Shown piece by piece: positions 26,822-36,389 of a DNA stretch of 64,000 nt; the first letter of the stretch is position 1, and each line of letters begins with the position of its first letter. Below the pieces are notes generated by a model, which searched no databases, was not told the DNA's origin, and saw only the letters and a program-made list of their open reading frames with translations. Source of the stretch: Streptomyces taklimakanensis. GTDB taxonomy: Bacteria > Actinomycetota > Actinomycetes > Streptomycetales > Streptomycetaceae. The stretch is from positions 5,768,001 to 5,832,000 of the forward strand of contig NZ_WIXO01000001.1 in the NCBI RefSeq assembly GCF_009709575.1, in the 5' to 3' direction. The position numbers and the translations under genes were made by a program.

Positions 26822-26863
26822 TTGACGCGTGGGTGCCGCTCCCCGTGAATGGAACCGCTCCCA
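26822..26863 (+). promoter_or_regulatory. Mannanase promoter with LacI-type operator
   Basis: -35 TTGACG (26822-26827), 17-bp spacer, weak -10 GTGAAT (26845-26850). Immediately downstream, TGGAACCGCTCCCA (26850-26863) matches 12 of 14 positions of the TGGGAGCGCTCCCA operator bound by CebR-type LacI repressors of Streptomyces glycanase genes. Expected effect is induction by oligosaccharides. Confidence 0.6.
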
Positions 26864-26904
26864 AAGTCACCTCGTCCCACCGGAACCCAGGAGAAGTCGC
26901 CCTC

Positions 26905-28728
26905 ATGCGCATACCGTCCTTACCCCGCCTCCGGGCGGACCGGAGGCCCTCGCCGGCTTTCCGCCCTCCCTCTCCGGGACGCGGGCGCCGCGGAACCCGG
27001 CAGTCGGCCGTCGCGCTCGTCGCCTGCCTGCTCGCCGCCGTGTCCCCCGTCACGGCACACGCCGAGCCCGAGGTTCCGGCGGGCGACCTCGTGTTCTACG
27101 AGGCGGAGGAGGGTGAACTCCGGGGCGTCACCGTGGGTTCGGCCGCGACCGGCTTCTCGGGCACCGGCTACGTGGAGGGCTTCGACGCGGCCGACGACCA
27201 GGTCACCATCACCATCCCCGACAGTCCCGGCGGACTGTTCGACCTGACGGTGCGCTACCGCGCGCCCTACGGGTCCAAGGTCACCTCGGTGCTGCTCAAC
27301 GGCGAGGGAGCGGGCGACGTGCCGCTGACCGAGTCGAACGTCTTCACCACAGCCGACGCCGGCCGGGTCCTGCTCGACCCCGGCGAGAACACCGTCACCC
27401 TCCGCAACAACTGGGGCTGGTACGAGATCGACGCCATCGGCGTCAGCCCCACGCCGCCGCGCGGCCCGCACCGGGTCGGCGGCGTCCCGGTGAACCCGCG
27501 GGCGACACCCGAGGCGCGGTCCCTGCTGCGCTACCTCGCCGACAACTACGGTGAGTACACCCTCAGCGGTCAGCAGGACATGGGCTCGGTCGCCTGGGTC
27601 GAGGACACCGTGGGGCGCGCCCCGGCCATCGCGGGCCTGGACATGATGGACTACTCCCCGAGCCGGGTGGAGCGCGGCACCTCCTCCCGGGAGGTGGAGA
27701 ACGCCCTGGCCTGGCACGAGCGCGGCGGCGTCAACGCGTTCGTCTGGCACTGGAACGCCCCCACCGGCCTGATCGACGAGCCGGGCGGCAAGGAGTGGTG
27801 GCGCGGCTTCTACACCGAAGCGACCACCTTCGACGTGGCCGCCGCCCTCGCCGACCCCGCCTCCGAGGAGTACCGGCTCCTGCTCCGGGACATCGACGCC
27901 ATCGCCGCCCGGCTCGCCCGACTCCGGGACGCGAACGTTCCCGTCATCTGGCGTCCCCTGCACGAAGCCGAGGGCGGCTGGTTCTGGTGGGGGGCGAAGG
28001 GACCGGAGCCGGCGAAAGAGCTGTACCGGCTGATGTACGACCGCATGGTCGACCACCACGGCCTGCACAACCTGCTGTGGGTGTGGAACTCCCTGGACCC
28101 GGCCTGGTACCCGGGCGACGACGTGGTCGACATCGTCAGCGCCGACACCTACCCGCCCGCCGGTGACCACAGCCCTCAGAGCGGGGCGTACGAACGGTTG
28201 GTGGAGCTGGTGGACGACACCAAGCCGGTCGCCCTCAGCGAGAACGGCCCCATCCCGGACCCCGACCTGATGCGCGCCTACCAGGTGGACTGGAGCTACT
28301 TCACCACCTGGAGCGGCGACTTCGTCAGCGACGGAGTCACCAACTCGCGGGACCACCTGAACCACGTCTACCACCACCGGGACGTCGTCACCCTGGACGA
28401 GTTGGGCGACTTCACCCGCCACGGGGGCTGCACGGCCGTTTGGGAGGTCATCGGCGACTGGGACGACGGCCGTCTGGTCCGCGTCACCGTCACCAACGAC
28501 GGCGACGAGCCCCTGTCCGGCTGGCGGGTGGGCGCCAACCGCGCGGCCGGCGCACAGCTCGACGACCACTGGAACGCCCGGCTGGAGACGACGGGGACCG
28601 GTTGGTCGGCCGAGAGCCTGGGCTGGAACGCCGACCTGAGGCCCGGCCAGGAGACCTCCTTCTACCTCAACTGGAGCACCGCCGAACCATCGGCGCTGTC
28701 ACCGTCACCGAGCTGCCAGGCCGGCTGA
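26905..28728 (+). CDS. Secreted GH26 endo-beta-1,4-mannanase with carbohydrate-binding modules
   Basis: 607 aa. Long signal peptide with RR near residue 31 and a cleavage site after A-H-A (~52). CBM35-like module ~60-190 (FYEAEEGELRGVTVG, GWYEIDAIGV). GH26 catalytic domain ~200-505: GQQDM start, acid/base Glu354 in WRPLHEAEGGWFWWG, nucleophile Glu446 in VALSENGP. C-terminal ~515-600 is CBM2-like (VTVTNDGDEPLSGWRV, Trp-rich end). The enzyme hydrolyses internal beta-1,4-mannosidic bonds extracellularly. ATG 26905 follows CAGGAGAAG. Regulated probably through the LacI-type operator upstream. Confidence 0.92.
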   Translation: MRIPSLPRLRADRRPSPAFRPPSPGRGRRGTRQSAVALVACLLAAVSPVTAHAEPEVPAGDLVFYEAEEGELRGVTVGSAATGFSGTGYVEGFDAADDQVTITIPDSPGGLFDLTVRYRAPYGSKVTSVLLNGEGAGDVPLTESNVFTTADAGRVLLDPGENTVTLRNNWGWYEIDAIGVSPTPPRGPHRVGGVPVNPRATPEARSLLRYLADNYGEYTLSGQQDMGSVAWVEDTVGRAPAIAGLDMMDYSPSRVERGTSSREVENALAWHERGGVNAFVWHWNAPTGLIDEPGGKEWWRGFYTEATTFDVAAALADPASEEYRLLLRDIDAIAARLARLRDANVPVIWRPLHEAEGGWFWWGAKGPEPAKELYRLMYDRMVDHHGLHNLLWVWNSLDPAWYPGDDVVDIVSADTYPPAGDHSPQSGAYERLVELVDDTKPVALSENGPIPDPDLMRAYQVDWSYFTTWSGDFVSDGVTNSRDHLNHVYHHRDVVTLDELGDFTRHGGCTAVWEVIGDWDDGRLVRVTVTNDGDEPLSGWRVGANRAAGAQLDDHWNARLETTGTGWSAESLGWNADLRPGQETSFYLNWSTAEPSALSPSPSCQAG

Positions 28729-28801
28729 TCCCTTCCGGGAGGGGTGGGAGGGCTTCGCCTGCCCCTCCCACCCCGCCCGGCCCGGCCGAGGCGGAGGCGT
28801 G

Positions 28802-29800
28802 TCACGACTCCAGGACGAGGGGACGGGACGCGGGCGTGATCATCAGCAGACCGCGGTCCAGGCGCAGTTGCAGCGGCCCGGGCCGCTGGAGGAGGGCGCG
28901 GCGGAGACGGTCGGGAACGTAGTCCATGGTGGCCAACCGCTCGGCGTAGTGGAGGAAGCGGTGGCAGCCCACGGCGTCCAGGTCGGAGTGGCGCGCGGCG
29001 TGTACGACCTCGGACAGGCGGAGCCCGTCGCGGGTGTCCGCCTGGATGACGTCCACGGCCCGGAGGTGCCGCGGGCGGATCCGGTCGGGGAAGAAGCGCT
29101 CGGCGAAGTGCCGGTAGAGGACGTACTCCGAAGCCCCCGTCCACTTGCCGGCGTCGGAGGTGGCCAGGAAGGCCTGCCACAGGGACGTTCCGTGCGCGTG
29201 GCGCGCCCGTTCGGCCAGATCGTCGAGGATCGTGCGGTCGAACACCATGTGGTGCTGCATACCGCTGTAGGCGTCGACCGGTTGCCAGCCGGGAACCAGC
29301 CGCGAGGCGGCCTCCAGGGCCGTGTGGCGGTTCGGGAGCCGATGCTCGCGGGTGCCCAATCGCCAGGAGAGCGGGTATCCGTACGGCACCAGCGAACGCC
29401 TCAGCGCGTCGACGAACACCGTGTCCCGCAGAAGGACGAAATCGGCGTCGACGACCAGGACGTGCTCGGGGGCGTCGGCGGGGAGGAGGTCGAAGCACCG
29501 CAGCTTGACCAGCTGCTGGAAGTACCAGGAGGCGTTGGACGGATCCCTGCCGGACGCGCGCAGGAACCCGTGGATGTCCCGGACGCCGGGCACGCACCGG
29601 AGTTCGTCCGTCCAGGCGATCCGCGTCCCCGGAACGGTGTCGGGTACGGTCGGCCTGCTCCGGGAGACGATCCGCAGGGTGGCGATGGGGTTCCGGCAGT
29701 GGGCCAGGAGGCCTTCCACGCAGGCCCCAAGCCCCGGCAGGTCCTTCTCCGCTGCCAGGATCAGGACGTCGAGTGAAGGAAGACGACCGTCCGCTTGCAT
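28802..29800 (-). CDS. DUF6492-type glycosyltransferase-like protein
   Basis: 332 aa. N-terminal Rossmann-like start SLDVLILAAEKDLPGLGACV, then HVLVVDADFVLL (a DxD-like segment as in GT-A enzymes), VPYGYPLSWRLGTREHRLP, and PVDAYSGMQHHMVFDRTIL. These fit the DUF6492 family, thought to be glycosyltransferase related; donor and acceptor unknown. No signal peptide. ATG 29800 is chosen because upstream residues are low-complexity; its ribosome site (GAGAGAG) is modest. Convergent with the mannanase gene, and no functional link is evident. Confidence 0.7.
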   Translation of the reverse strand: MQADGRLPSLDVLILAAEKDLPGLGACVEGLLAHCRNPIATLRIVSRSRPTVPDTVPGTRIAWTDELRCVPGVRDIHGFLRASGRDPSNASWYFQQLVKLRCFDLLPADAPEHVLVVDADFVLLRDTVFVDALRRSLVPYGYPLSWRLGTREHRLPNRHTALEAASRLVPGWQPVDAYSGMQHHMVFDRTILDDLAERARHAHGTSLWQAFLATSDAGKWTGASEYVLYRHFAERFFPDRIRPRHLRAVDVIQADTRDGLRLSEVVHAARHSDLDAVGCHRFLHYAERLATMDYVPDRLRRALLQRPGPLQLRLDRGLLMITPASRPLVLES

Positions 29801-29949
29801 GGCGAGAGCTCTCTCGGAAGTGCGGGACCAAGGGGTGGGACCAAGCGCACCTCGCCCGCGGGGCCGGTGGGACGGGCGCGGCGCGGGGGAGCGCGGGCCC
29901 GGTCGAGTGTCGCACGAACCGTCCGCGGCTGTCAGTCGGTGCGGTCCCG

Positions 29950-30447
29950 GTGCCTGCCGGGGGTGTCGACAGGCGGTTCGCCAAGACGCCCGGCGGCAGG
30001 TCCCACTTCGTGGACCCGCTCGCGGACCTGACGTTCCGTACGAACCCGAGGTTCCCCGCGGCCTTCGAAAAGGCACCGCGCGTGCCCCGCCGGGCCGACC
30101 CGGAACGGATCGCCGACACCCTCCGTGCCGGGCGGCACCCGGACGACCGGCGGGCGTTCCTGGAGGGGAAGCCGGGCGCGGACCCGGACATCGCGGCGCG
30201 CGTCATCGCGAACAGTGCCGCCTTCGGACCGCTCTTCCCCCTGCTGCCCCGGATTGACGCGCCCGTCCTGCCCGGCCGGGGCGGTCTCATCGACGATGTC
30301 GCCTTGGCGGCCGCGGAGCGGCTGCCGCCTCCCGGTTCGACCCGCGACCTGCCGGGGGTGTCACACGACATCCATCGCAGCGCCTTCACCGCCTTCGGGA
30401 ACCGAGTCGAGGAAGTCCCACGGAGGCGGGAACCGACGCCGCGGTGA
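29950..30447 (+). CDS. Hypothetical protein, possibly 5'-truncated remnant
   Basis: The frame from GTG 29950 to 30447 (165 aa) has coding-like G/C third positions and an ordered composition (SHFVDPLADLTFRTNPRFPA, AARVIANSAAFGPLFPLLPR). No ribosome site supports this start, and the frame is open further upstream across the divergent DUF6492 promoter region. It could be the 3' end of a decayed gene. Family not recognised. Confidence 0.4.
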   Translation: MPAGGVDRRFAKTPGGRSHFVDPLADLTFRTNPRFPAAFEKAPRVPRRADPERIADTLRAGRHPDDRRAFLEGKPGADPDIAARVIANSAAFGPLFPLLPRIDAPVLPGRGGLIDDVALAAAERLPPPGSTRDLPGVSHDIHRSAFTAFGNRVEEVPRRREPTPR

Positions 30448-30491
30448 GCGCGGCGAGCGGTGGGAGCGAGCGGAACGGGGCCGGGAGGTGG

Positions 30492-32063
30492 TCACGGCGC
30501 GCGGCTCGTGGTGTTCGCGGGAGTTGCGGCAAGGTCCAGTGCGCGGAGGACGCGGGCCAGGTCCGCCGGGGCGGCCGCGAGGCGGACCGGTGTGCCGGCG
30601 TCGTCGATTTCGGCGACGTGCCAGTTTCCGGGGACGGTGTCGCCGTCGTCGCCCCGGGGACGCCGCACGTCCTTGAGGGCGAGCCGCTCCACCGGAATCC
30701 GTTTCGCCGCGAACCGGCCCGGACCGTGGTGGGGCGTCACCGCGGGCGGGCCACCCCCGAGGACGATGTGGGTGCCGAAGCCGTACGGGTTGTAGTCGGT
30801 GTGCTCCAGGAAACGGGCGGCCAGGTACACGTCCCTCCCCTCGTCCTCCTCCTCGGCTTTCCCCTCGACGCCGTCCTCGCCCGTCCCGGGCGCACGGACA
30901 CGGGTGGCGCGCCAGGCCCAGGCGAACAGGCCCAGCGTGGCCAGTGACCCCGCGGCCACCCACGTGATCGCCACGGGGGAGGCGAGCGGGGCCGTGGGGT
31001 GGAGGAAGCAGAACGGCACCAGCCACAGGGCCGTACCGACGAGCGCGCCCGCGAACGGAAGGGCCGACGGGAGAACCTCGTCGTCGGGCAGCCGACGCCC
31101 GCGCAGACGCAGCAGTACCTGTGCTCCGGGGTAGCCCGCGGCGAGGACGCACACGGCCGCGGCGACGGCCGAACTCCCGGCGCCGGGTACGTGATCGCGC
31201 CACACGTGACGCTCCCCGGCGACCTCCCTCACCCGGCTGCGCCAGAAGGTCAGTTCGACGCTGTCGCCGGGCCGGAACGCCCGAGCGGCCTCTCGCGAGA
31301 CCGTGAGCCGCTCCAACGGTCGGCCGTCGGCGAAGTACAGCCGGCCGCGCTGCCGAGGGCGTTCGGCCTCGGTCCGCTCGATGACGGCCGGCAGGGTGGT
31401 CAGGCACTCGCCGCGCTCCGCGGCGGGCGTCTCGTCGGTGCACGGGGTGGCCGACTTCCACGCCCGCTCGTTCGACGCCGTGCTCGGCACGGACCACGCG
31501 GCCACGCCCGCGCACGCGAGCAACAGTGCGCACAGAGCGAGTGACCCCACCCAGCCGCGCCCGGCGGTGCGGTACGAGACGACGGGGACGTGGCTCGACT
31601 TCGGGGTTCCGTAACGCCGGTGCAGCGCCCGGAGGGCGTCCAGCTTCGCGTCGAAGTCCGGGTCGCCGCAGATCCAGCCGTCCTGCGGCAGGGGCAGGAG
31701 TCGTTTGCGTCCGTCGCGCAACGCCAGGCCGACACGGCGGATCTCACGGGTCCGGTGGACGTCCGCGTACCGCAGGTGCACGCGCAGGTCGGCCACGTCG
31801 CGCCACGACACGCTTCGCCGGCGGGCCAACGTCCGGGAGCGCAGACCGTGCGTGTCGGCGCTCACCCGCGCGGTGACCGAGTGGAGCGACGCGACACCCA
31901 CCAGCGAGAGGAGCAGGCCGACACCCAGCCACACGTCCAGCGGTTCGCCCCGGTACGCCAGGCGCGCCACGGCCGAGCCCGCCCCGGCCGCGCCGAGTGC
32001 GACGAAGCACCACAGGGCGCGCCTCCGGAGGGGACGGCAGATCACTTCCCGGTCACCGATCAT
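30492..32063 (-). CDS. Multi-pass membrane protein with PH-like region, unknown function
   Basis: About 523 aa. N-terminal pair of membrane helices (ALWCFVALGAAGAGSAVARL, VGLLLSLVGVASLH) followed by a PH-like segment (VSADTHGLRSRTLARRRSVS, WRDVADLRVH). A further helix near 190 precedes a probable extracytoplasmic domain with two Cys (TPCTDE, GECLTT). Three or four helices follow, then an acidic linker (EEEDEGRD) and a C-terminal soluble part. ATG 32063 or GTG 32087 may start it; neither has a strong ribosome site. This type recurs in streptomycetes as a hypothetical membrane protein. Function unknown. Confidence 0.7.
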   Translation of the reverse strand: MIGDREVICRPLRRRALWCFVALGAAGAGSAVARLAYRGEPLDVWLGVGLLLSLVGVASLHSVTARVSADTHGLRSRTLARRRSVSWRDVADLRVHLRYADVHRTREIRRVGLALRDGRKRLLPLPQDGWICGDPDFDAKLDALRALHRRYGTPKSSHVPVVSYRTAGRGWVGSLALCALLLACAGVAAWSVPSTASNERAWKSATPCTDETPAAERGECLTTLPAVIERTEAERPRQRGRLYFADGRPLERLTVSREAARAFRPGDSVELTFWRSRVREVAGERHVWRDHVPGAGSSAVAAAVCVLAAGYPGAQVLLRLRGRRLPDDEVLPSALPFAGALVGTALWLVPFCFLHPTAPLASPVAITWVAAGSLATLGLFAWAWRATRVRAPGTGEDGVEGKAEEEDEGRDVYLAARFLEHTDYNPYGFGTHIVLGGGPPAVTPHHGPGRFAAKRIPVERLALKDVRRPRGDDGDTVPGNWHVAEIDDAGTPVRLAAAPADLARVLRALDLAATPANTTSRAP

Positions 32064-32459
32064 GCGCGGAACCCTGTCACCGTCCACACCGCGAGCGCCT
32101 GTGCACGGTGTGGCAGCCTTCCGACCGGCGACACTGCCGGTTCACGGAAATCCCCGCACGCGGGTACCTCGACCTCCGGGCCGGGGAGGGGACGCGCCCG
32201 GACACGAGGCCGCGCAGCGGTCCGGACGGTCGCGTGCGGCGTCGACGCGACGGCGACTTCGGGGATCCGACCGGGCGCGCGAGCCGTCGGAACGGGCACC
32301 TGTTCGCCGTACCCGCCGAGGACGACGGCGGCACATCGCCCCGCAGGGCCGGGCGGGTGTGGCAGGCTGCTGGCAAGAGCCGGTCGAGCCGGAGCCACCG
32401 CACGGGGACCGCGTCGCCCGGCCGGCGACCATGCTCGGCTTCACATTCAGGGAGTGCCC

Positions 32460-33272
32460 ATGGCCGATGACGTGCCCGCTGAGGGCGAGGTGTCGTCGAG
32501 GATCGACACGAGCGTGCCGCATTCGGCGCGGATCTGGAACTACTGGCTGGGCGGCAAGGACTACTACGACGCCGACAGAGCGGCCGGTGACGCCTACCAG
32601 GAGGTGTTTCCCGGGATCGAGCTGCTGGCCCGCGCCTCCCGCGGCTTCCTGGCCCGCTCCATTCGCTACCTGACCGCCGAGGCGGGCATCCGACAGTTCC
32701 TGGACGTCGGCACCGGTCTGCCGACCGCGAACAACACCCACCAGGTCGCCCAGCGGATCGCCCCGGAGTCGAGGGTCGTCTACGTCGATCACGATCCGCT
32801 GGTGCTCGCGCACGCCCGCGCGCTGCTGACCTCCACGCCCGAGGGGGCCACCGCCTACATCGACGCCGATCTGCGCGACCCCGACACCGTCCTGGCCGAG
32901 GCCGCCAGGACCCTGGACCTGGACCGACCGGTGGGTCTGATCTTCAGCGGGACCCTCGGACACATCCCCGACCACCACGAGGCCCGCGCCATCGTGCGCC
33001 GGCTGATGGACGCCCTGGCCTCCGGCAGCCACCTCTCCCTCAACGACGGGACCGACACCTACGAGGCCGCCAACAGAGCCCAGGCAAGCTACAACGACAG
33101 CGGGGCCATCCCCTACGTCCTGCGCCCGGTGGAACAGATCGCCGCCTTCTTCGACGGCCTGGAGATGGTCGAGCCCGGCCTGGTGCCCTGCCCGTACTGG
33201 CGTCCCGAGCAGGAGCCGAGCGGCGATCCCGCCGAGGAGGTCAACTACGGCGCCGTCGGCCGCAAACCGTAG
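32460..33272 (+). CDS. SAM-dependent methyltransferase, SAV2177/DUF574 family
   Basis: 270 aa. The family hallmark HSARIWNYWLGGKDYYDADR lies near the N-terminus, followed by the SAM-binding loop FLDVGTGLPTANNTHQVAQR, acidic ribose contact VVYVDHDPLVLAHAR and LIFSGTLGHIPD. Streptomyces encode many paralogues, often beside DUF397/HTH pairs; none is adjacent here. Substrate unknown. ATG 32460 has AGGGAG 5 nt upstream. The 155 bp after the stop hold no gene. Confidence 0.88.
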   Translation: MADDVPAEGEVSSRIDTSVPHSARIWNYWLGGKDYYDADRAAGDAYQEVFPGIELLARASRGFLARSIRYLTAEAGIRQFLDVGTGLPTANNTHQVAQRIAPESRVVYVDHDPLVLAHARALLTSTPEGATAYIDADLRDPDTVLAEAARTLDLDRPVGLIFSGTLGHIPDHHEARAIVRRLMDALASGSHLSLNDGTDTYEAANRAQASYNDSGAIPYVLRPVEQIAAFFDGLEMVEPGLVPCPYWRPEQEPSGDPAEEVNYGAVGRKP

Positions 33273-33427
33273 GAGACGCCCGGCGAGCCGCGCCGCCCGG
33301 CTCGGTCGGCCACCTTGGTGATGCCCTCTCCGGGGGCCGTCACCTGGACGACGTCGCCCCCGCGCTCCGCTTTCGCCGCCGGCCACCTCGCCTCACCCGT
33401 CCCCCGTCTGCGTGAGTTCCGCCGTGA

Positions 33428-34150
33428 TCACTTGCCGGGCGCTCTCCGGGGGCGGTGATCGGCCGTGGCGGTCGAGTACCTGTCGAGGAGCTGTTCCCTC
33501 GCGTCGTCGAGGTAGGAGGCGAGGAGCAGTTCCGCTCTCGTGGTGTCTCCTTCCCCGAGCGCGGCGAGGATGTCCTGGTTGCGCGCCAGGTACGGCTCGT
33601 GGAAGGTGTCGAGGGCTTCCACGGCGTGGAAGGCGAGGCGGAGTTCGGCGAGCACCCCGCGCATCATCTCCTCCAGGCGGGTGCTGTGGGCGAGGGCGAC
33701 GATGGCCTGGTGGAAGTGGATGTTGGCGGTGCTCAACTCGTGCCAGGCACCCTCCTCGCGCGCCTTCTTCCCTTTGGCGACCGCGGCTTGTGCCCTGCTC
33801 AGGTCGTAGGGGGGCGCGCCCAGGGCACGGACCGCCGCGCACTCGATCAGGCTACGGACGCGGTAGATGTCGGCCACGTCCTGGGCCGTCAGGAGGCGTA
33901 CGAAGACACCGCGGTTGAGCTCGTGGACCAGGAGCCGTTCGTGGGTCAGGAGGCGGAACGCTTCTCGGAGGGTGTTGCGGGAGACGCCGAGGGCGGTGCC
34001 GATGGTGTCCTCGGAGAGCTTGCTCCCGGGAGGCAGGTGCCCCTCGGCGATGTGCGCGCGCAGGATGTCGGCGACGCGCTCGGCGGTGCTGGCACGCCCC
34101 AACAGCGCGCGGTCACCGGCGAGAACAGCCGGGTCGATCTCGGTCGGCAT
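33428..34150 (-). CDS. GntR-family regulator (FCD/FadR type)
   Basis: 240 aa. N-terminal winged HTH: ILRAHIAEGHLPPGSKLSED, GTALGVSRNTLREAFRLL. C-terminal all-helical FCD domain with His residues positioned for a metal/carboxylate ligand (ANIHFHQAIVALAHSTRL). ATG 34150 is preferred over 34159 because GAAGGGG is 9 nt upstream of the former but abuts the latter. It is divergent from an NRAMP-like transporter. Repeated GTTCAACAA elements lie in the shared intergenic region, so it probably represses that transporter and itself. Confidence 0.88.
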   Translation of the reverse strand: MPTEIDPAVLAGDRALLGRASTAERVADILRAHIAEGHLPPGSKLSEDTIGTALGVSRNTLREAFRLLTHERLLVHELNRGVFVRLLTAQDVADIYRVRSLIECAAVRALGAPPYDLSRAQAAVAKGKKAREEGAWHELSTANIHFHQAIVALAHSTRLEEMMRGVLAELRLAFHAVEALDTFHEPYLARNQDILAALGEGDTTRAELLLASYLDDAREQLLDRYSTATADHRPRRAPGK

Positions 34151-34271
34151 CGCATCCATCCCCTTCGCGTGGAATCCACCGTGCTTCTCGTCGACGGCCG
34201 CACGACGTGCGGTGCTCGTACCGACCAGTCAACCGGAGATCGTAGGGCGAGACAACAGACACCTTGTCATT

Positions 34272-34447
34272 TTGTTCAACAATACGAAGCGATTCGCTCG
34301 TAAACAGAGAGAGGAGAGTCCCGTAGGGCCCTGCCTTCGGGTGGATGTGTCGCACTTCTGTCCGGATCTTCCGGTCGGTGGGGGAAAGCTCCCACAAGAC
34401 TATTGCGGGATCGTTCAACAATCCATACGCTGATGGTGCTGAACAAC
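34272..34447. promoter_or_regulatory. Three GTTCAACAA-type elements (candidate GntR sites)
   Basis: TTGTTCAACAA (34272-34282) is a perfect 5-1-5 palindrome. TCGTTCAACAAT (34411-34422) is the same with one change. TGAACAAC (34440-34447) is an inverted half-site just before the transporter gene. The region 34160-34490 is otherwise gene-free. Confidence 0.6.
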
Positions 34448-34490
34448 AGGTGTCTGGACGTGGATTCCCATCAGGTGAGGAGACCCCACC

Positions 34491-35759
34491 GTGAACGAAC
34501 CTGTCAGCCAGTCGAAGTCGGTCGAACAGCACCACGTCCAGCACGCGCCGAGCCGTAGATTCGGGCCGGGACTGCTGGTCACCGCCGCGTTCATCGGTCC
34601 CGGAACGGTCACCACGGCCAGCATCGCCGGTGCCGACTTCGGGTTCGCGCTGGTGTGGGCGCTGGTGTTCTCCGTGGGCGCGGCGATGGTGCTCCAGGAG
34701 ATGGCCGCCCGCCTGGGCATCGTGAGTCGGGCCGGCCTGGGCGAGGCGCTGCGCACGACCTTCCGGCACCCCGGCGCGTCCTACGCCGCCATCGCGCTCG
34801 TCGTCGTCGCCATCGCGTTCGGCAACGCCGCCTTCCAGACCGGGAACCTCACGGGGGCCGGAATCGGCCTGGAAGTGCTCACCGGGACCTCGCCCCGGCT
34901 GTGGGCCGCGGTGGTCGGCGCCGCCGCGTTCGTCCTGCTCCTGACCGGGACCTACCGCCTGATCGAGCGAGCGGTGGTCGCCCTCGTCGTCGTCATGGGC
35001 GTGGTGTTCGTCGTGACGTCGGTGATCGTACGACCGGATCCGTCGGCCCTGCTCGACGGACTCGTTCCACGGATGCCCTCGGGCGCCACCCTGACGGTGA
35101 TCGCCCTCGTCGGCACCACCGTCGTGCCCTACAACCTGTTCCTGCACGCGAGTTCGGTGCGGCAGAAGTGGACCGACGACACACCCGTCGACCGGGCGTT
35201 GGCGGAGGCGCGCGGTGACACCTACCTCTCCATAGGCCTGGGCGGGCTGGTCACCCTCGCGGTGGTCACCACCGCGGCGACGGCCATGTTCGCCGAGGGA
35301 CTGGAGGTCGAGAACGCGGCGGACATGGCCACCCAGTTGGAGCCCCTGCTCGGCCCGGCGGCCCAGGGCTTCTTCGCGGCGGGACTGTTCGCGGCCGGCC
35401 TCACCAGCGCGATCACCGCACCGCTCGCGGCCGCGTTCGCGGTCAGCGGGGCGCTGGGCCGACGACCGGACCTGAAGGCCCCCGGATTCCGCGCGACATG
35501 GGCCCTGGTGATCCTCGCGGGCACGACGTTCGCGGTACTCGGCAGGAGCCCGGTGGCCGCGATCCTCTTCGCCCAGGCGGCCAACGGGCTGTTGCTGCCG
35601 GTCGTCGCGGTGTTCCTGCTCGTGGTGATGAACCGCCGCGACCTGCTCGGCGAGTACCGCAACAACCTCGCCCGCAACCTGATGGGCTGTGGAGTGGTGC
35701 TCGTCGCCACCGGCCTCGGCCTCTTCAACATCCTGCGCGCGACGGGCCTCGTCGACTGA
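34491..35759 (+). CDS. NRAMP-related transporter lacking canonical metal motifs
   Basis: 422 aa, about 11 membrane helices with NRAMP layout. TM1 reads AAFIGPGTVTTASIAGADFG, so the metal-binding DPGN is GPGT. TM6 reads GTTVVPYNLFLHASSV, so the canonical MPH Met and His are not conserved, whereas NLFLHAS still matches the family. These losses argue against classical Mn2+/Fe2+ transport; another cation or a small organic solute is possible. GTG 34491 has GAGGAGA upstream. Divergent GntR regulator probably controls it. No cytosolic enzyme follows in the operon. Confidence 0.82.
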   Translation: MNEPVSQSKSVEQHHVQHAPSRRFGPGLLVTAAFIGPGTVTTASIAGADFGFALVWALVFSVGAAMVLQEMAARLGIVSRAGLGEALRTTFRHPGASYAAIALVVVAIAFGNAAFQTGNLTGAGIGLEVLTGTSPRLWAAVVGAAAFVLLLTGTYRLIERAVVALVVVMGVVFVVTSVIVRPDPSALLDGLVPRMPSGATLTVIALVGTTVVPYNLFLHASSVRQKWTDDTPVDRALAEARGDTYLSIGLGGLVTLAVVTTAATAMFAEGLEVENAADMATQLEPLLGPAAQGFFAAGLFAAGLTSAITAPLAAAFAVSGALGRRPDLKAPGFRATWALVILAGTTFAVLGRSPVAAILFAQAANGLLLPVVAVFLLVVMNRRDLLGEYRNNLARNLMGCGVVLVATGLGLFNILRATGLVD

Positions 35760-36389
35760 CCGTCCCCCGGGGCCTCCCGCAGAGTCGAACCACGTGATCG
35801 ACCCGCGGGACGTGATCACCGTATCGAGGGGCGGCACCGCTCACGGGGGACGAGGACGGCCCGCTGTCGACCGTCGCCCGTGAGCACCGCACCGTCCCGC
35901 CCCGCCGGGAGAGACGAGAAATCCCGGGCAGCGGAGGGCCGGGTGCCCGAGGATGCCTCTCCGGGGCGGGCCTTCCACCCGGGCCCGGGACACCGATCGG
36001 AATCGAGGGGGCCGTGCCGCGGCCTCACATCGGCGGTACGCGCGGGAAGAACGGCACGCCGGAACGGTACGCCCCACCGGCCGACCGGCTTCCGAGTCCC
36101 GCGGCGTCTCCCGCCACCCGTCCACTCCCGTACAGAGAAGGCGAGGAGCACTCGTGTTCGCATTCCCATCGGCACGCACGACCGCACCTGATGCGGTGAC
36201 GTCCGCGGGCGGGGCGTCAGGGTCCTCCGTCGGCCGTCCCGCGGCGGCTCCGTCGGTGGCCCACCGGAGGATCGGGGCCGGCGCGATGCGGTCACCCCGC
36301 CGGGCGAGCCGTCCGTCGAGCCGGGCGGCCGTCCGTCGGAACGATGTGTACGCCCCGGAGAGGCCGCGCCGCAGCGGGTGGAGCACCGG
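35760..36389. other. Gene-poor intergenic stretch
   Basis: 630 bp without a convincing gene on either strand. Open frames here (for example 35880-36191 +) are Arg/Pro-rich, lack ribosome sites and look like GC artefacts. A short direct repeat ACGTGATC occurs at about 35793 and 35810 near the transporter end. No RNA gene recognised. Confidence 0.45.

Noticed and set aside
35776..35800. GGTTCGACTCTGC-like T-loop sequence on the minus strand
   Set aside because: Looks like a tRNA T-arm, but no acceptor stem, D-arm or anticodon arm can be formed around it.
35880..36191. Possible 103-aa gene after the NRAMP-like gene
   Set aside because: Arg/Pro/Ser-rich, no ribosome site and no recognisable fold; likely a GC artefact.
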